Origin: Marinimicrococcus sp033875255
GTDB lineage: Bacteria; Pseudomonadota; Alphaproteobacteria; Geminicoccales; Geminicoccaceae
NCBI GenBank assembly: GCA_033875255.1
Contig: JAWZSN010000009.1
Location: 115,596 to 179,595, forward strand
Direction of reading: 5' to 3'
DNA length: 64,000 bases
Position numbers and translations under genes: made by a program
Part shown: positions 44,424 to 52,903 of the stretch, in pieces
How positions within the stretch are numbered: position 1 is the first letter of the stretch
Layout of the letters: every line of letters starts with the position of its first letter
Notes under the pieces: model-generated
Database searches by the model: none
What the model saw: only the letters and a program-made list of their open reading frames with translations
Told to the model about the DNA's origin: nothing

Positions 44424-44499
44424 GGGGCCGTAGCTCAGTTGGGAGAGCACCTGCTTTGCAAGCAGGGGGTCGTCGGTTCGAACCCGTCCGGCTCCACCA
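44424..44499 (+). tRNA. tRNA-Ala (anticodon TGC)
   Basis: A 76-base tRNA including CCA. The 7-bp acceptor stem GGGGCCG/CGGCTCC contains the G3-U70 pair that identifies alanine tRNAs. The anticodon arm CCTGC-TTTGCAA-GCAGG gives TGC (44457-44459), and the T loop is TTCGAAC. A T-rich stretch follows (TCTTTTCTCCTCTT), a likely terminator. It is a solitary tRNA, not in an rRNA spacer. Confidence 0.95.
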
Positions 44500-44592
44500 A
44501 TCCTTCCGCCCGATCTTTTCTCCTCTTGCGTTGCCGCTGACCTCCCGGATGCTATGCTGGCTGATACGCCATGGCACCGGGGAGCACCGCTC

Positions 44593-45027
44593 ATGCCCAA
44601 CAGACCCGTCCGCGAGCTGATCGAGCGCGACCATCTGGTGCGGGCCGGGCCGCAAGACAGCGTTCGTCGGGCCGCGAAGGTCATGGCCGAGCAGAAATGC
44701 GGCTGCATCCTGGTAATGGAGGGGGAGCTCCTGCTCGGCGTCTTCACCGAGCGCGATCTGCTCTGGCGGGTCGTGGCCGAGGGGCGCGACGTCGAGACCA
44801 CCCGGCTCGCCGAGGTGATGACCAGCGAGGTCGACACCATCGCCGCCGAGGAGCCGGTCAAGTCGGCGATCCGGCGCATGGACGAGTTCGGCTACCGCTA
44901 TCTGCCGGTGATCGACGGCGACCGGGTGATCGGCGTGATCTCGACCCGCCACCTGCCGTTCGGCGAGGTGCTGGCGATGCAGTGGGAGCTCGACGAGCGC
45001 CACGCCGTGGCCGAGCGCCTCTGGTAG
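44593..45027 (+). CDS. Two-CBS-domain protein
   Basis: A 144-residue stand-alone CBS pair (about 5-60 and 75-130, with CGCILVMEGELLLGVFTERDL and RYLPVIDGDRVIGVISTRHL). CBS pairs bind adenine nucleotides or related ligands and regulate partners. Partner unknown. GGGGAG lies about 8 bases before the ATG. The gene follows the tRNA and converges on a DUF2238 gene. Confidence 0.88.
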   Translation: MPNRPVRELIERDHLVRAGPQDSVRRAAKVMAEQKCGCILVMEGELLLGVFTERDLLWRVVAEGRDVETTRLAEVMTSEVDTIAAEEPVKSAIRRMDEFGYRYLPVIDGDRVIGVISTRHLPFGEVLAMQWELDERHAVAERLW

Positions 45028-45080
45028 CAACAGCCGGCTGCCTGCCGATCGACCGGAAAGAGGAGCCCGGGCCGCGCGGA

Positions 45081-45112
45081 CCGTCCGGCGGACGTCCTAG
45101 CGCAGCGGACGG
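45081..45112. terminator. Inverted repeat at the convergent CBS/DUF2238 junction
   Basis: CCGTCCG (45081-45087) and CGGACGG (45106-45112) pair around an 18-base loop holding the DUF2238 stop codon. Confidence 0.35.
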
Positions 45113-45765
45113 GCGCCGCCTTGCGCCCATTCCCGGGCGATGTCGCGCCGGCCGCGCAGGTTCACGAACAGCGCCGTGCCGATGGCGATGGAGGCGCCCA
45201 GTCCCGCCAGCGCCATGTCCTTCTGCGCATCCCACGGATCGCCCTGGGTTCCCAGATAGGCCACGCCCAGATCGCCGCCGAAGAGCTCGGCTGCCCCCCA
45301 CTCGAACAGCTCGAACACCGCCGAGGTGGAAAGCGTGAGGTCGAGGGGCAGGAAATAGCCCCAAAAGCCGCGCGCGTCGGCCACCCGCAGGAACAGCTCG
45401 CGCATCGGGTAGGCCAGCAGCAGGCCGTAGGAGAAATGCACGAGCCGGTCGAAATGGTTGCGCTCGAGGCCCAGCATGCCGTTGAGCGGGCGTCCGACAA
45501 GATGCTCGAACCACGCGTCGTAGGGCACCAGGCTGTAGGTGTAGTGCGACCCCACGGTGTGCAGGGCGAGGAACAGGAAGATCAGTGTCCAGGAGGTCCG
45601 CGAGGGCCTGAACCAGCGCAGCGAGGCCACCAGCGCCGGGACGAACAGCACCACCAGCACGTTCTCCAGCGCCCAGTCGGCGCGGTCGTGCGGGCTCACC
45701 GCCATCGCCAGCCAGAACAGCGCGAAGAGGGCTAAGACGGCCATGTAGTAGCGACGGCCCGGCAT
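45097..45765 (-). CDS. YjdF-like DUF2238 membrane protein
   Basis: A 222-residue polytopic protein of the YjdF/DUF2238 family with about six helices. Motifs include FLALHTVGSHYTYSLVPYD, RNHFDRLVHFSYGLLLAYP and FELFEWGAAELFGGDLG, then LGTQGDPWDAQKDM. Function is unknown. GGGGAG precedes the ATG, and it is divergent from the oxidoreductase gene. Confidence 0.87.
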   Translation of the reverse strand: MPGRRYYMAVLALFALFWLAMAVSPHDRADWALENVLVVLFVPALVASLRWFRPSRTSWTLIFLFLALHTVGSHYTYSLVPYDAWFEHLVGRPLNGMLGLERNHFDRLVHFSYGLLLAYPMRELFLRVADARGFWGYFLPLDLTLSTSAVFELFEWGAAELFGGDLGVAYLGTQGDPWDAQKDMALAGLGASIAIGTALFVNLRGRRDIAREWAQGGARPLR

Positions 45766-45895
45766 GCAGGCTCCCCGTGGCGGTGGACGCGCCAAGCCAT
45801 AGAACGTCGGCGCCGCCGCGTCACCAGCGCGTGACGGGCGGCAGCACCGGTGGCATTGATCGCCGGACGAAGCGAACGAGCGAAGGGAAAGGCGG

Positions 45896-46882
45896 ATGGC
45901 TCCGGTGGCACTCGGCATCGTCGGCTACGGGATCATGGGCGAGCGGCTGCTGCGTGCGGCAGTCAACCATGACCAGGCGGTCCTGCGGCTGGCGGGGGTC
46001 TGGGATCCGTCGCAGGCGGCGCTGGAGCGGCTCGCCGCCGAGTTCCCGGACGTGCCCCGCCTCGGCTCCGCCGCCGAGGTGCTGGCGGCCAGCGACTGCC
46101 TCTACGTGGCCTCGCCGCCGCTGAGCCATCTCGACCACGCAGGCGCCGCCTTCGCTGCAGGCCGCGCCGTGTTCTGCGAGAAGCCGCTGGCGGTCGACGT
46201 GGCGGCGGCCCGGGCGCTCGTCGCCGCGGCGCGGTCGACGGGTGGCCGCGCCGGCGTCAATTTCCCCTTCGCCTCGTCCTTCGCGGTCGAGCAGCTCGTG
46301 CGCTGGATCGAGGAGGGTGTCGTGGGCGAGCCCGTCTCGCTGACGATCGAGGTGGGCTTCGCCGCCTGGCCGCGGCCCTGGCAGGTCGACGCCGCCTCCT
46401 GGCTCGACCGCCCGGCCCAGGGCGGCTTCACCCGCGAGGTGATCTCGCACTTTCTCTTCCTCGCCCGGCGTCTGCTCGGGCCCCTGGAGCTTCGCGAGGC
46501 TGAAGCCCGCTTTCCCGGGGAAGGGGCCAGCGAGCGCTCGGTGCGCGCCCGGCTCGCTGCCGGCGGGCTCGAGGTGCGGCTGACGGGCGGCGTGGGCACC
46601 ACGGAGAAGCCCGACCACAATCTCTGGGTGCTGGAAGGCTCCGCCGGCGCCGTGCGCCTGCGCGACTGGTCGTTCGCCGAGCGCCGCGCCGCCGACGGCA
46701 CATGGCACGAGGCGCCCGACGCCATGCCCAACGAGAGGGCCCGCCCGCTGGTGCTCAAGCGCCAGCTCGACAAGGTGGCGGCGATGACCCGCGGCGAGCC
46801 GCACCGCCTGGCGAGCCTCGAGGAGGCGCTCGAGGTCCAGGAGACGGTCGAGGCGATCCTGGCGGCGCGCCGCGACGGCTGA
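45896..46882 (+). CDS. Gfo/Idh/MocA-family oxidoreductase
   Basis: A 328-residue NAD(P)-dependent sugar-type dehydrogenase. The N-terminal Rossmann domain has ALGIVGYGIMGERLL, and the conserved EKPLAVD motif (about residues 97-103) carries the catalytic-dyad lysine. The C-terminal domain is typical. Substrate is unknown. It converges on the MBL gene across a hairpin. Confidence 0.88.
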   Translation: MAPVALGIVGYGIMGERLLRAAVNHDQAVLRLAGVWDPSQAALERLAAEFPDVPRLGSAAEVLAASDCLYVASPPLSHLDHAGAAFAAGRAVFCEKPLAVDVAAARALVAAARSTGGRAGVNFPFASSFAVEQLVRWIEEGVVGEPVSLTIEVGFAAWPRPWQVDAASWLDRPAQGGFTREVISHFLFLARRLLGPLELREAEARFPGEGASERSVRARLAAGGLEVRLTGGVGTTEKPDHNLWVLEGSAGAVRLRDWSFAERRAADGTWHEAPDAMPNERARPLVLKRQLDKVAAMTRGEPHRLASLEEALEVQETVEAILAARRDG

Positions 46883-46938
46883 GGAGACGCTCGACCCCCT
46901 GCGCGCAGCCGGTTTCTTCTCCGTTTGTGTCAGCCGGC

Positions 46939-46956
46939 CAGGCGCTAGCGCGCCTG
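46939..46956. terminator. Hairpin over the MBL hydrolase stop codon
   Basis: CAGGCGC-TAGC-GCGCCTG is a perfect 7-base stem with a 4-base loop between convergent genes. The stop codon of the leftward gene is at 46945-46947. Confidence 0.45.
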
Positions 46957-47613
46957 CTCGCCGACGAACGGGTTGTCCTGCCGTTCGGCGCCGATGGTCG
47001 AGCCGGGCCCGTGGCCGCACAGGAACTGCATGTCGTCGCCGAGCGGCAGCAGCTTCTTGCGGATCGCCCCGATCAGGGCCTCGTGGTCGCCATAGGGAAA
47101 GTCGGTGCGGCCGATCGACCCGCGGAACAGCACGTCGCCGACGATGGCGAAGCGCAGCGTCTTGTTGACGAAGGCGAGATGGCCGGGCGTGTGGCCGGGG
47201 CAGTGCAGCACCTCGAAAGGCTGGCCGGCGATCTCCACTGCCATGCCCTCCTCGAGCCAGCGATCGGGCAGGACGTTCCTCGCATCCTCGAAGCCGTAGG
47301 CGCGGCCCTGCTCCTCGAGTCCCTCGAGAAGGAAGCGGTCGCGCTCGTCGGGACCCTCGACGGGCACCGGCGCGCCGCCGCTGTCGGCGAGCGCGTCGCG
47401 CAGTGTCGCCACGCCGCCGGCATGGTCGATATGGCCGTGGGTCAGCAGGATCCTCTCGACGGTCACGCCGAGCTGCCCGAGCGCCTCGACGATTCGCGGG
47501 ACATCACCGCCGGGATCGACGACGGTGGCCCGCTTCGTGGTGTCGTCCCAGAGGATCGAGCAGTTCTGCTGGAAGGGCGTGACGGGAACGATGGCCGCCT
47601 TGAGAGCGCACAT
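46945..47613 (-). CDS. Metallo-beta-lactamase-fold hydrolase (YcbL/glyoxalase II-like)
   Basis: A 222-residue MBL protein with the full metal site: THGHIDHAGG, GHTPGHLAF, GDVLFRGSIGRTD and a C-terminal CGHGPGSTIG. It resembles YcbL, a type-II glyoxalase-like hydrolase of S-lactoylglutathione-type thioesters. ATG at 47613 follows GGCAGGC, weak. Its neighbours give no pathway hint. Confidence 0.88.
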   Translation of the reverse strand: MCALKAAIVPVTPFQQNCSILWDDTTKRATVVDPGGDVPRIVEALGQLGVTVERILLTHGHIDHAGGVATLRDALADSGGAPVPVEGPDERDRFLLEGLEEQGRAYGFEDARNVLPDRWLEEGMAVEIAGQPFEVLHCPGHTPGHLAFVNKTLRFAIVGDVLFRGSIGRTDFPYGDHEALIGAIRKKLLPLGDDMQFLCGHGPGSTIGAERQDNPFVGEQAR

Positions 47614-47712
47614 GGAGCCTGCCGTGGGTAGGTGGGAGGACGGTTGCGGACCCAGCCTCGCGCGTCCGGGCCCGTCCGTCCAGCACCAGCGGAGGCTCGA
47701 CCCCTCCGCGCC

Positions 47713-48495
47713 TCAGGCCATGCCGAAGGCCTCACCGGCAAGCTCGCGGGACTCCGTTGCCGCGGCCAGCCGGGCGCGGCCGGCGTCGATGGCCGGACGC
47801 ACCGCCAGGAGGGCGGCCTGGGTCCGGTTGGTCACGCCCAGCTTGCGCATGATCTGCCGGACATGGACCTTGACGGTCGATTCCCGCATGTCGAGCTCGC
47901 GGGCGATGTGCTTGTTGGACTTGCCCTGCCGCAGCAGGTCCAAAACCTCGCTCTGGCGCGGCGTGAGCGGCGGCAGCTCGGAAGCCTGCCAGTCGTCGTG
48001 CCAGTCGGTTCCCGGCGCGGCGGGCGCGCGGCCGGCCCCGGCCTCCTCGTGGGAGGCGCCGGCGAGCGCCGTGGGCGGATAGAATTCGCCTCCGGCGAGC
48101 ACCAGCTTGAGCGCTCCGATGGCGACCTCCGGCTCGAGGCTGGTCGGCAGGTAGCCTCTGGCGCCGCAGCGGAACGCCGCCACCACGTCGCGCGGGTCGT
48201 CACGGTCCGACAGCACCACCAGATGGGCCTCGCGGTGCGAGCTGCGGACGTCCTCGATGAGCCGCTCGGCCGCGGGGTCGCGAAGCGTGATACTGCCCGT
48301 GTTGAGCAGGACCAGCGCATAGCCGTTCGCCCGCCGCTCGCCGTCCTGCTCCTCCTCGGCGATGCTGGAGAGGGCGTTGATGTCGAAGGCACGGCCGCAG
48401 CCGCGGAGAAGATTGGCCACGCAAGCACGCCGCAGCGGCATGCCGTCGAGCAAGAGAATCCGCGAGCGCCCAGTGGGATTAGATCTCGTGTCCAT
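47713..48495 (-). CDS. LuxR-type response regulator with degenerate receiver
   Basis: A 260-residue protein: a receiver-like domain (about 11-125) and a C-terminal NarL/FixJ-type LuxR HTH (about 172-235, LPPLTPRQSEVLDLLRQGKS and MRESTVKVHVRQIMRKLGVT). The phospho-acceptor Asp is replaced by Asn 65 (LVLLNTG), and only one acidic residue (D17) remains of the usual pair, so classical phosphorylation is unlikely. The HTH is intact. Together with the 49247 protein it makes two regulators with dead receivers flanking a 750-base gap. Confidence 0.85.
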   Translation of the reverse strand: MDTRSNPTGRSRILLLDGMPLRRACVANLLRGCGRAFDINALSSIAEEEQDGERRANGYALVLLNTGSITLRDPAAERLIEDVRSSHREAHLVVLSDRDDPRDVVAAFRCGARGYLPTSLEPEVAIGALKLVLAGGEFYPPTALAGASHEEAGAGRAPAAPGTDWHDDWQASELPPLTPRQSEVLDLLRQGKSNKHIARELDMRESTVKVHVRQIMRKLGVTNRTQAALLAVRPAIDAGRARLAAATESRELAGEAFGMA

Positions 48496-49246
48496 GTCTT
48501 GTCACCCTTGCCTAGGGTGAAGCGGCGTCACCCGCTCCCTCCCTCGTTCACCCTGGCCGTGTGAGCAATGCCGTCTTTCTCCTGTCTGACCCCGCGCCCA
48601 AGTCTTCTGGCTGATCTTGTTGCGAGCGCGCGAGAGGCATTTCGTGGCGCCTTCGGGTCCTATGCCACCTGGTCATGATGGTCTTTGGTTGGAGATCGAC
48701 CAAAAAGAGCCTCCTTTTCGTTCTAGTATAAGTCGAATTGCGATTTATATTTCAATCGTAGGTAACATACTTTTCATGAAGTCACGCAACAAGCCGTGGA
48801 ATCTACCTAAATGAACTGTTGATGGTAAATCTGCGCGGGTGGCGAATTCGACGCATGTTGAGGTTCCTTATGGTTGTGCGGGATTGTGGACCCAGTAGCG
48901 GCGCGGCGTCCCTGGTCGATCCCGCGAGTTGTTAACCAACAGGGAAGGGCGTCGAGTGACGTTGGTCTGCGATGGGTCTTGAAGGGTGGGCAATGAACGT
49001 ACTTGTTCAATTGCCAGATGCTAACGCTATCGAAGTGCGCCTTCAATCTGAAGATGGGTGGTGAAACTGCCCATGATCGCGCATTCTCCCGTCTTGGCTC
49101 CTGTTGATGGGCTGTCGATGATCAACTGCGTAGGTTTACTCCATGAATGCCGGTAGTGCGGGTGACGCGGCTAGTTCGAGGGGCTTTCTCGTCCACGCAC
49201 GGGCCCGCCTTGCTCCGCGGCGGTGTGCCGCAAGATGCGAGGACGC
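48496..49246. other. AT-richer intergenic island between two LuxR-type regulators
   Basis: Divergent 751-base gap. The stretch from about 48690 to 49140 is visibly lower in G+C than everything around it. It holds an inverted repeat TTTGGT/ACCAAA (48684-48704), a GTTG-TTAAC-CAAC dyad (48928-48940) and a 23-codon ORF at 48993-49064 with AAGGGTGGG upstream. No tRNA, known small RNA or longer convincing gene was recognised; both LuxR genes' promoters must lie here. Confidence 0.55.
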
Positions 49247-52200
49247 ATGAGCGGTGCGGGAACACCGCCGGTCGTCCTCCTGCATGGCGCGGCGGGGGAA
49301 CAGGGTCTCAAGGCCATGGTGGCGGGCCTGCCGCGCCATAGCGGTGCGGCCTTCGTGCTGGTTCCCGCAGAGGGGCCGGGCAGCGTGCCGGCCGAGCTCC
49401 TCGCCGCCGCGCCGCTGCCGGTGGTGCCGCTCGACCGGCACGCTCCCCTTCTCGCGGACACCCTCCATCTTCCTCCGCCTGACATGGCGGCGGGGCGAGA
49501 GGAAGGAAGCGGCGTGGCCGCCACGGCCGAACCGCTGGACGCGCTGCTCGCGCCGCTGCTGGCGCGGATGCCGCCCGGCGAGACCGTGCTCGTGTCGGCC
49601 GGCCGACATGGCCTGCCCGAGATCCTGCGACGCCGCCTGAAGGAGCGCGGCGTCACGGTCGTCTCCTGGTGGGAGGGCGCGGCGGCGGATGCCGGCGGGC
49701 GCGCGCTGGAGGCCGGTGGATCGTGGGAGCGGATCGGACGCATGCTGCCCGGCACCGCACGCCACCGCGAGACCCGCCCGACAGCACGGTCCGGCCTCGG
49801 CCCTTTCGCGCGCAGCGATGCGCTGGAGGCGCTGGTCCTGCTGCTCGGCCCCGCGCTTTTCCGTGAGGAGGGAGGTCGCCGGCCGTTGCGCCTCTGGCTG
49901 CCCGCCGCCGGCGATGGCGCCGGGGCCTACGCGCTGGCCATCCTGCTGGCCGAGCGGCGGGAGGCGCTGGGCGTTCCTGCCCGGCCCGTGCATATCCTGG
50001 CGGGCGTCTCGGGCGAGCGTGAGCTCGCCGCGGCACGCGACGGGCTCTACCCCCACGCCGCCCTCGAGGGCATGCCGACCGGGCGCCTCGCCCGCTTCTT
50101 CCTCGCCGAGCCCTCGGGATGGCGGGCTGCGCCGGCCCTACGCGCCATGGTGCTGCCGGCCTCGCAGGAGGCGCTGTCGGCAAGCGTGCTGCCGCCGATG
50201 GACGCGATCCTGTGTGTCACGCAGCAGGGGGACGCGGCCGCGGGCGGCCGCCTCCCCTCGCCGGCGCGGCTGGCCGCGGCGCTGGCCGATGACGGGCTGC
50301 TCCTGCTCGGCCAGGTGCCGCGCGCCGGCCTGCCGGTGCCGGGGCTTCTTCCGGTCGGCGGCGTGCCGGGCCTGTTCCGGCGGCCCGGCCGGGCGGTCGC
50401 GGAGCAGCCGGAGCCGCCTGCGGCGCGCAAGGGCCTCGAGATCGAGCTGGAACTGTTGAGCGAGCGGCTCGACCAGGTGGCGGGCGCTCATGCCGCCGGC
50501 GCCTTGTCCTTGCTGGCCGACCGTCTGGGGGCCGGCGACGTGGCGTTGCTCCTGCTCGGCCCCGACCTCGCCGTGCGCTATGCCTCGCCAGCCGCCCGCC
50601 GCCTCCTGGGGGCAGCCGCGACGGCGGGCGCAGAGGCTGGCTGGCCATGGAACGAGCCGGGCCAGCAGGCGGCGCTGCGCACGGCGCTGGCGGGCGGCGA
50701 GGCGCTGCGACGCCTGCTGCGTGCCCCTGACGGCCGTCACTGGCGCTGTGCCATCGAGCCGCTGGAGGACGGCGAGGGGCAGATCGCCGGGCTGACCGTC
50801 TCGCTGGCCGACGTCACGGATCAGGAGCGGTCTCGCCAGACGGCGCTGACACGGCTCGGCCTGCTGCGCGCGGTGCTGCTGGCGGCCGGGGTCGGGTATC
50901 TCGTCCTCGACGAGAGCTGGCGGGTGGTCGAGGCGGATGCGAGCTTTCTCCGCCGTGTCGGCCTCCCCGACGTCGACCCGGCCGGCCGCTATCTGGCGGA
51001 TCTGCCGCTCGCGGGCATCGACGCGTCGAGGATTCGTGCCTTGTGGGAGACCTCAGGCGGCGCGGCCACGTTTCGCGTCCCGGGGACTGGCGGCGAGCCC
51101 GTCCTTCTCGCCGCGCGGGCGATCGACGCGCTGCCCGGCCTGCCCGGGCGGCTGCTCGTCCTGACAGCCGCCCCGCCGGGGAGCGCGGAGGTGCCGGGCG
51201 GAGCCGTCGAGCAGGTGCGAGGGCCGCTCCAGGCGACATGCGGGGAGCTGCAGCGCACGGTCGAGCTGCTGGGCCTGCTCGAGGCGACGCTGGCTCGTCA
51301 GCTCGTTATGCGGCGGCCGCTGGAGACGGTGCGCGGCCTCGGGCTCGCGGTGGAGCGGATGCGCGGCGCGGTGGCGGGCCTCGGCGTGTCGGCTGCGGAG
51401 GAGGGCGTGGCGCGCCTCGGACCGGTGCCGCTCGGCCCGGTTCTGGAGCGGCTTCACTGGAAGATGGCCGAGCTCGCCGCGTCCAAGGGCCTGACGCTGC
51501 GCACGGTCGGCAGCTCGGCCGAGGTCTTCAGCGAGGCCACCCTGCTCGAGGAGTGCCTGCGGGCGCTGCTCGCCCACCTCGTGGTCCGCGCACCGCGGCG
51601 GCGCATCGTGGTGGGCTGCCGCCGCCGCGGCGGCCGGCTGCGCGTCGAGCTGTGGGCGGAATCCATACCGGCCGACAGGCCCGCTGCCGCCCCGGGCGAC
51701 GCGCCGCGGCAGCCGGGCGAGCCAGAGGCTGCCGCCCGCCTCGCCCGGCGCCTCGGCCATGAGATGGCCGTGCGGGCGACCGCACGCGGCGGGCTGATGG
51801 CGAGCCTCGAGCTCATGCAGGTCGAGGCGCCGACTGCCGCCGCGCCTGTCGCGCCACGGCACAACGGATCTCCCGGCCTGATCCTCCTGGCCGAGCCCGA
51901 TCCGGAGCTACGGGCGGCGCTGCGCGGGCTGCTCGACGCCTTCGGGTACCGGATCCGCGAGGCCGCGGGGCCGGAGGGGGGCGGTGGTATGGCGCTCGCG
52001 GGTCCGGGGAGCGGCGGGGGCGAGCGGCCGTGCCTGGTCATCGCCGCGGTGCGTGGCGGTGACGCGGAGGCCGCCGCGGCCGTCCGCCGGATGCGCAGGA
52101 CGGCCGGCCCGGACGTTCCGGTCCTGGTTCTCGCGGAGGATCCTGCGGCCGACGCCTGCGTCGAGGGCGACCGGGTGCTGGTGCGGCCGGTGCGCCCCGA

Positions 52201-52888
52201 GCTGCTGCTCGACGCGGTGGCCGAGACCGCTGCACCTTCCCACGCGGGACAGGTTCGTCCCGAGGCCGTCCCGAGGACGCCGAAGGGCCAGCCGCCGGTC
52301 TTCCTGGTCGCCGGCGACGCGGACCGGCGGGCGGCGCTGGCAGGGGTGCTGGTCGCCCGCGGGCTCGAGGTGGCGGCGTTCGCCGCACCGGACGGGCTGC
52401 TGGCGGCCCTCGAGGATGATGCCTATGGCTGCATTCTCATGGTGGCCGACAAGGCCGCCGGCGACGGGCTGGAGCTGGTCGCCCGGCTGCGCGACCGGCT
52501 CGACCGTTTGGCGGTGGTGCTCGTGGCGCGGCGCGGCGATGTGCCGTTCGCGGTGCGGGCGATGCGGGCAGGAGCCTGCGACGTGCTGCAGATGCCGGCG
52601 GAGGCGGGCGAGCTCGTCGCCTGCGTCGAGCGGGGGCTGGCGCTGGCGGCGAGCGCGGTGGCGGAGAAGGCCCAGCAGCAGGACCTGACCGGGCGGCTGG
52701 CCCAGCTCAGCGACCGCGAGCGGCAGATCCTGGCCTTCGTCACCGCCGGCCTGCCGAACAAGGAGATCGCCTTCCGCTTGGGCATCAGCCGGCGCACGGT
52801 GGAGAACCACCGGGCGCGGATCATGCAGAAGATGAAGGCCCGCTCGCTTGCCGAGCTGGTCCGCCAGAGCGCCGGTCTGGGCCTCTAG
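49247..52888 (+). CDS. Degenerate CheB/CheR-PAS-kinase-double-receiver protein with intact LuxR HTH
   Basis: A 1,213-residue fusion. In order: a CheB-like domain (about 8-135; the catalytic GASxGG serine region reads HGAAGEQG), a CheR-like domain (about 185-375; SAM site reads LWLPAAGDGAGAYALAIL), two PAS-like domains (about 425-525 and 540-640), a histidine-kinase-like region (about 645-860, no canonical N-box Asn or DxGxG), two receiver-like domains (about 875-995 with CLVIAAVRGG, and 1015-1140 with CILMVADKAAGDG, both without the phospho-Asp), and a LuxR HTH (about 1152-1212, LSDRERQILAFVTAGLPNKE and RRTVENHRARIM). It resembles chemosensory CheB/CheR-PAS-kinase-FixJ hybrids whose enzymatic residues are gone while DNA binding remains. 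ATG at 49247 follows GAGG at 5-base spacing; ATG at 49235 and GTG at 49223 are alternatives. Confidence 0.82.
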   Translation: MSGAGTPPVVLLHGAAGEQGLKAMVAGLPRHSGAAFVLVPAEGPGSVPAELLAAAPLPVVPLDRHAPLLADTLHLPPPDMAAGREEGSGVAATAEPLDALLAPLLARMPPGETVLVSAGRHGLPEILRRRLKERGVTVVSWWEGAAADAGGRALEAGGSWERIGRMLPGTARHRETRPTARSGLGPFARSDALEALVLLLGPALFREEGGRRPLRLWLPAAGDGAGAYALAILLAERREALGVPARPVHILAGVSGERELAAARDGLYPHAALEGMPTGRLARFFLAEPSGWRAAPALRAMVLPASQEALSASVLPPMDAILCVTQQGDAAAGGRLPSPARLAAALADDGLLLLGQVPRAGLPVPGLLPVGGVPGLFRRPGRAVAEQPEPPAARKGLEIELELLSERLDQVAGAHAAGALSLLADRLGAGDVALLLLGPDLAVRYASPAARRLLGAAATAGAEAGWPWNEPGQQAALRTALAGGEALRRLLRAPDGRHWRCAIEPLEDGEGQIAGLTVSLADVTDQERSRQTALTRLGLLRAVLLAAGVGYLVLDESWRVVEADASFLRRVGLPDVDPAGRYLADLPLAGIDASRIRALWETSGGAATFRVPGTGGEPVLLAARAIDALPGLPGRLLVLTAAPPGSAEVPGGAVEQVRGPLQATCGELQRTVELLGLLEATLARQLVMRRPLETVRGLGLAVERMRGAVAGLGVSAAEEGVARLGPVPLGPVLERLHWKMAELAASKGLTLRTVGSSAEVFSEATLLEECLRALLAHLVVRAPRRRIVVGCRRRGGRLRVELWAESIPADRPAAAPGDAPRQPGEPEAAARLARRLGHEMAVRATARGGLMASLELMQVEAPTAAAPVAPRHNGSPGLILLAEPDPELRAALRGLLDAFGYRIREAAGPEGGGGMALAGPGSGGGERPCLVIAAVRGGDAEAAAAVRRMRRTAGPDVPVLVLAEDPAADACVEGDRVLVRPVRPELLLDAVAETAAPSHAGQVRPEAVPRTPKGQPPVFLVAGDADRRAALAGVLVARGLEVAAFAAPDGLLAALEDDAYGCILMVADKAAGDGLELVARLRDRLDRLAVVLVARRGDVPFAVRAMRAGACDVLQMPAEAGELVACVERGLALAASAVAEKAQQQDLTGRLAQLSDRERQILAFVTAGLPNKEIAFRLGISRRTVENHRARIMQKMKARSLAELVRQSAGLGL

Positions 52889-52903
52889 GCACGGCGCTCC
52901 GGC

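Noticed and set aside
48617..49046. Two 65-79 codon frames in the AT-rich gap (48617-48814 plus, 48807-49046 minus)
   Set aside because: No ribosome site, no domain and no coding-like composition; left as intergenic.
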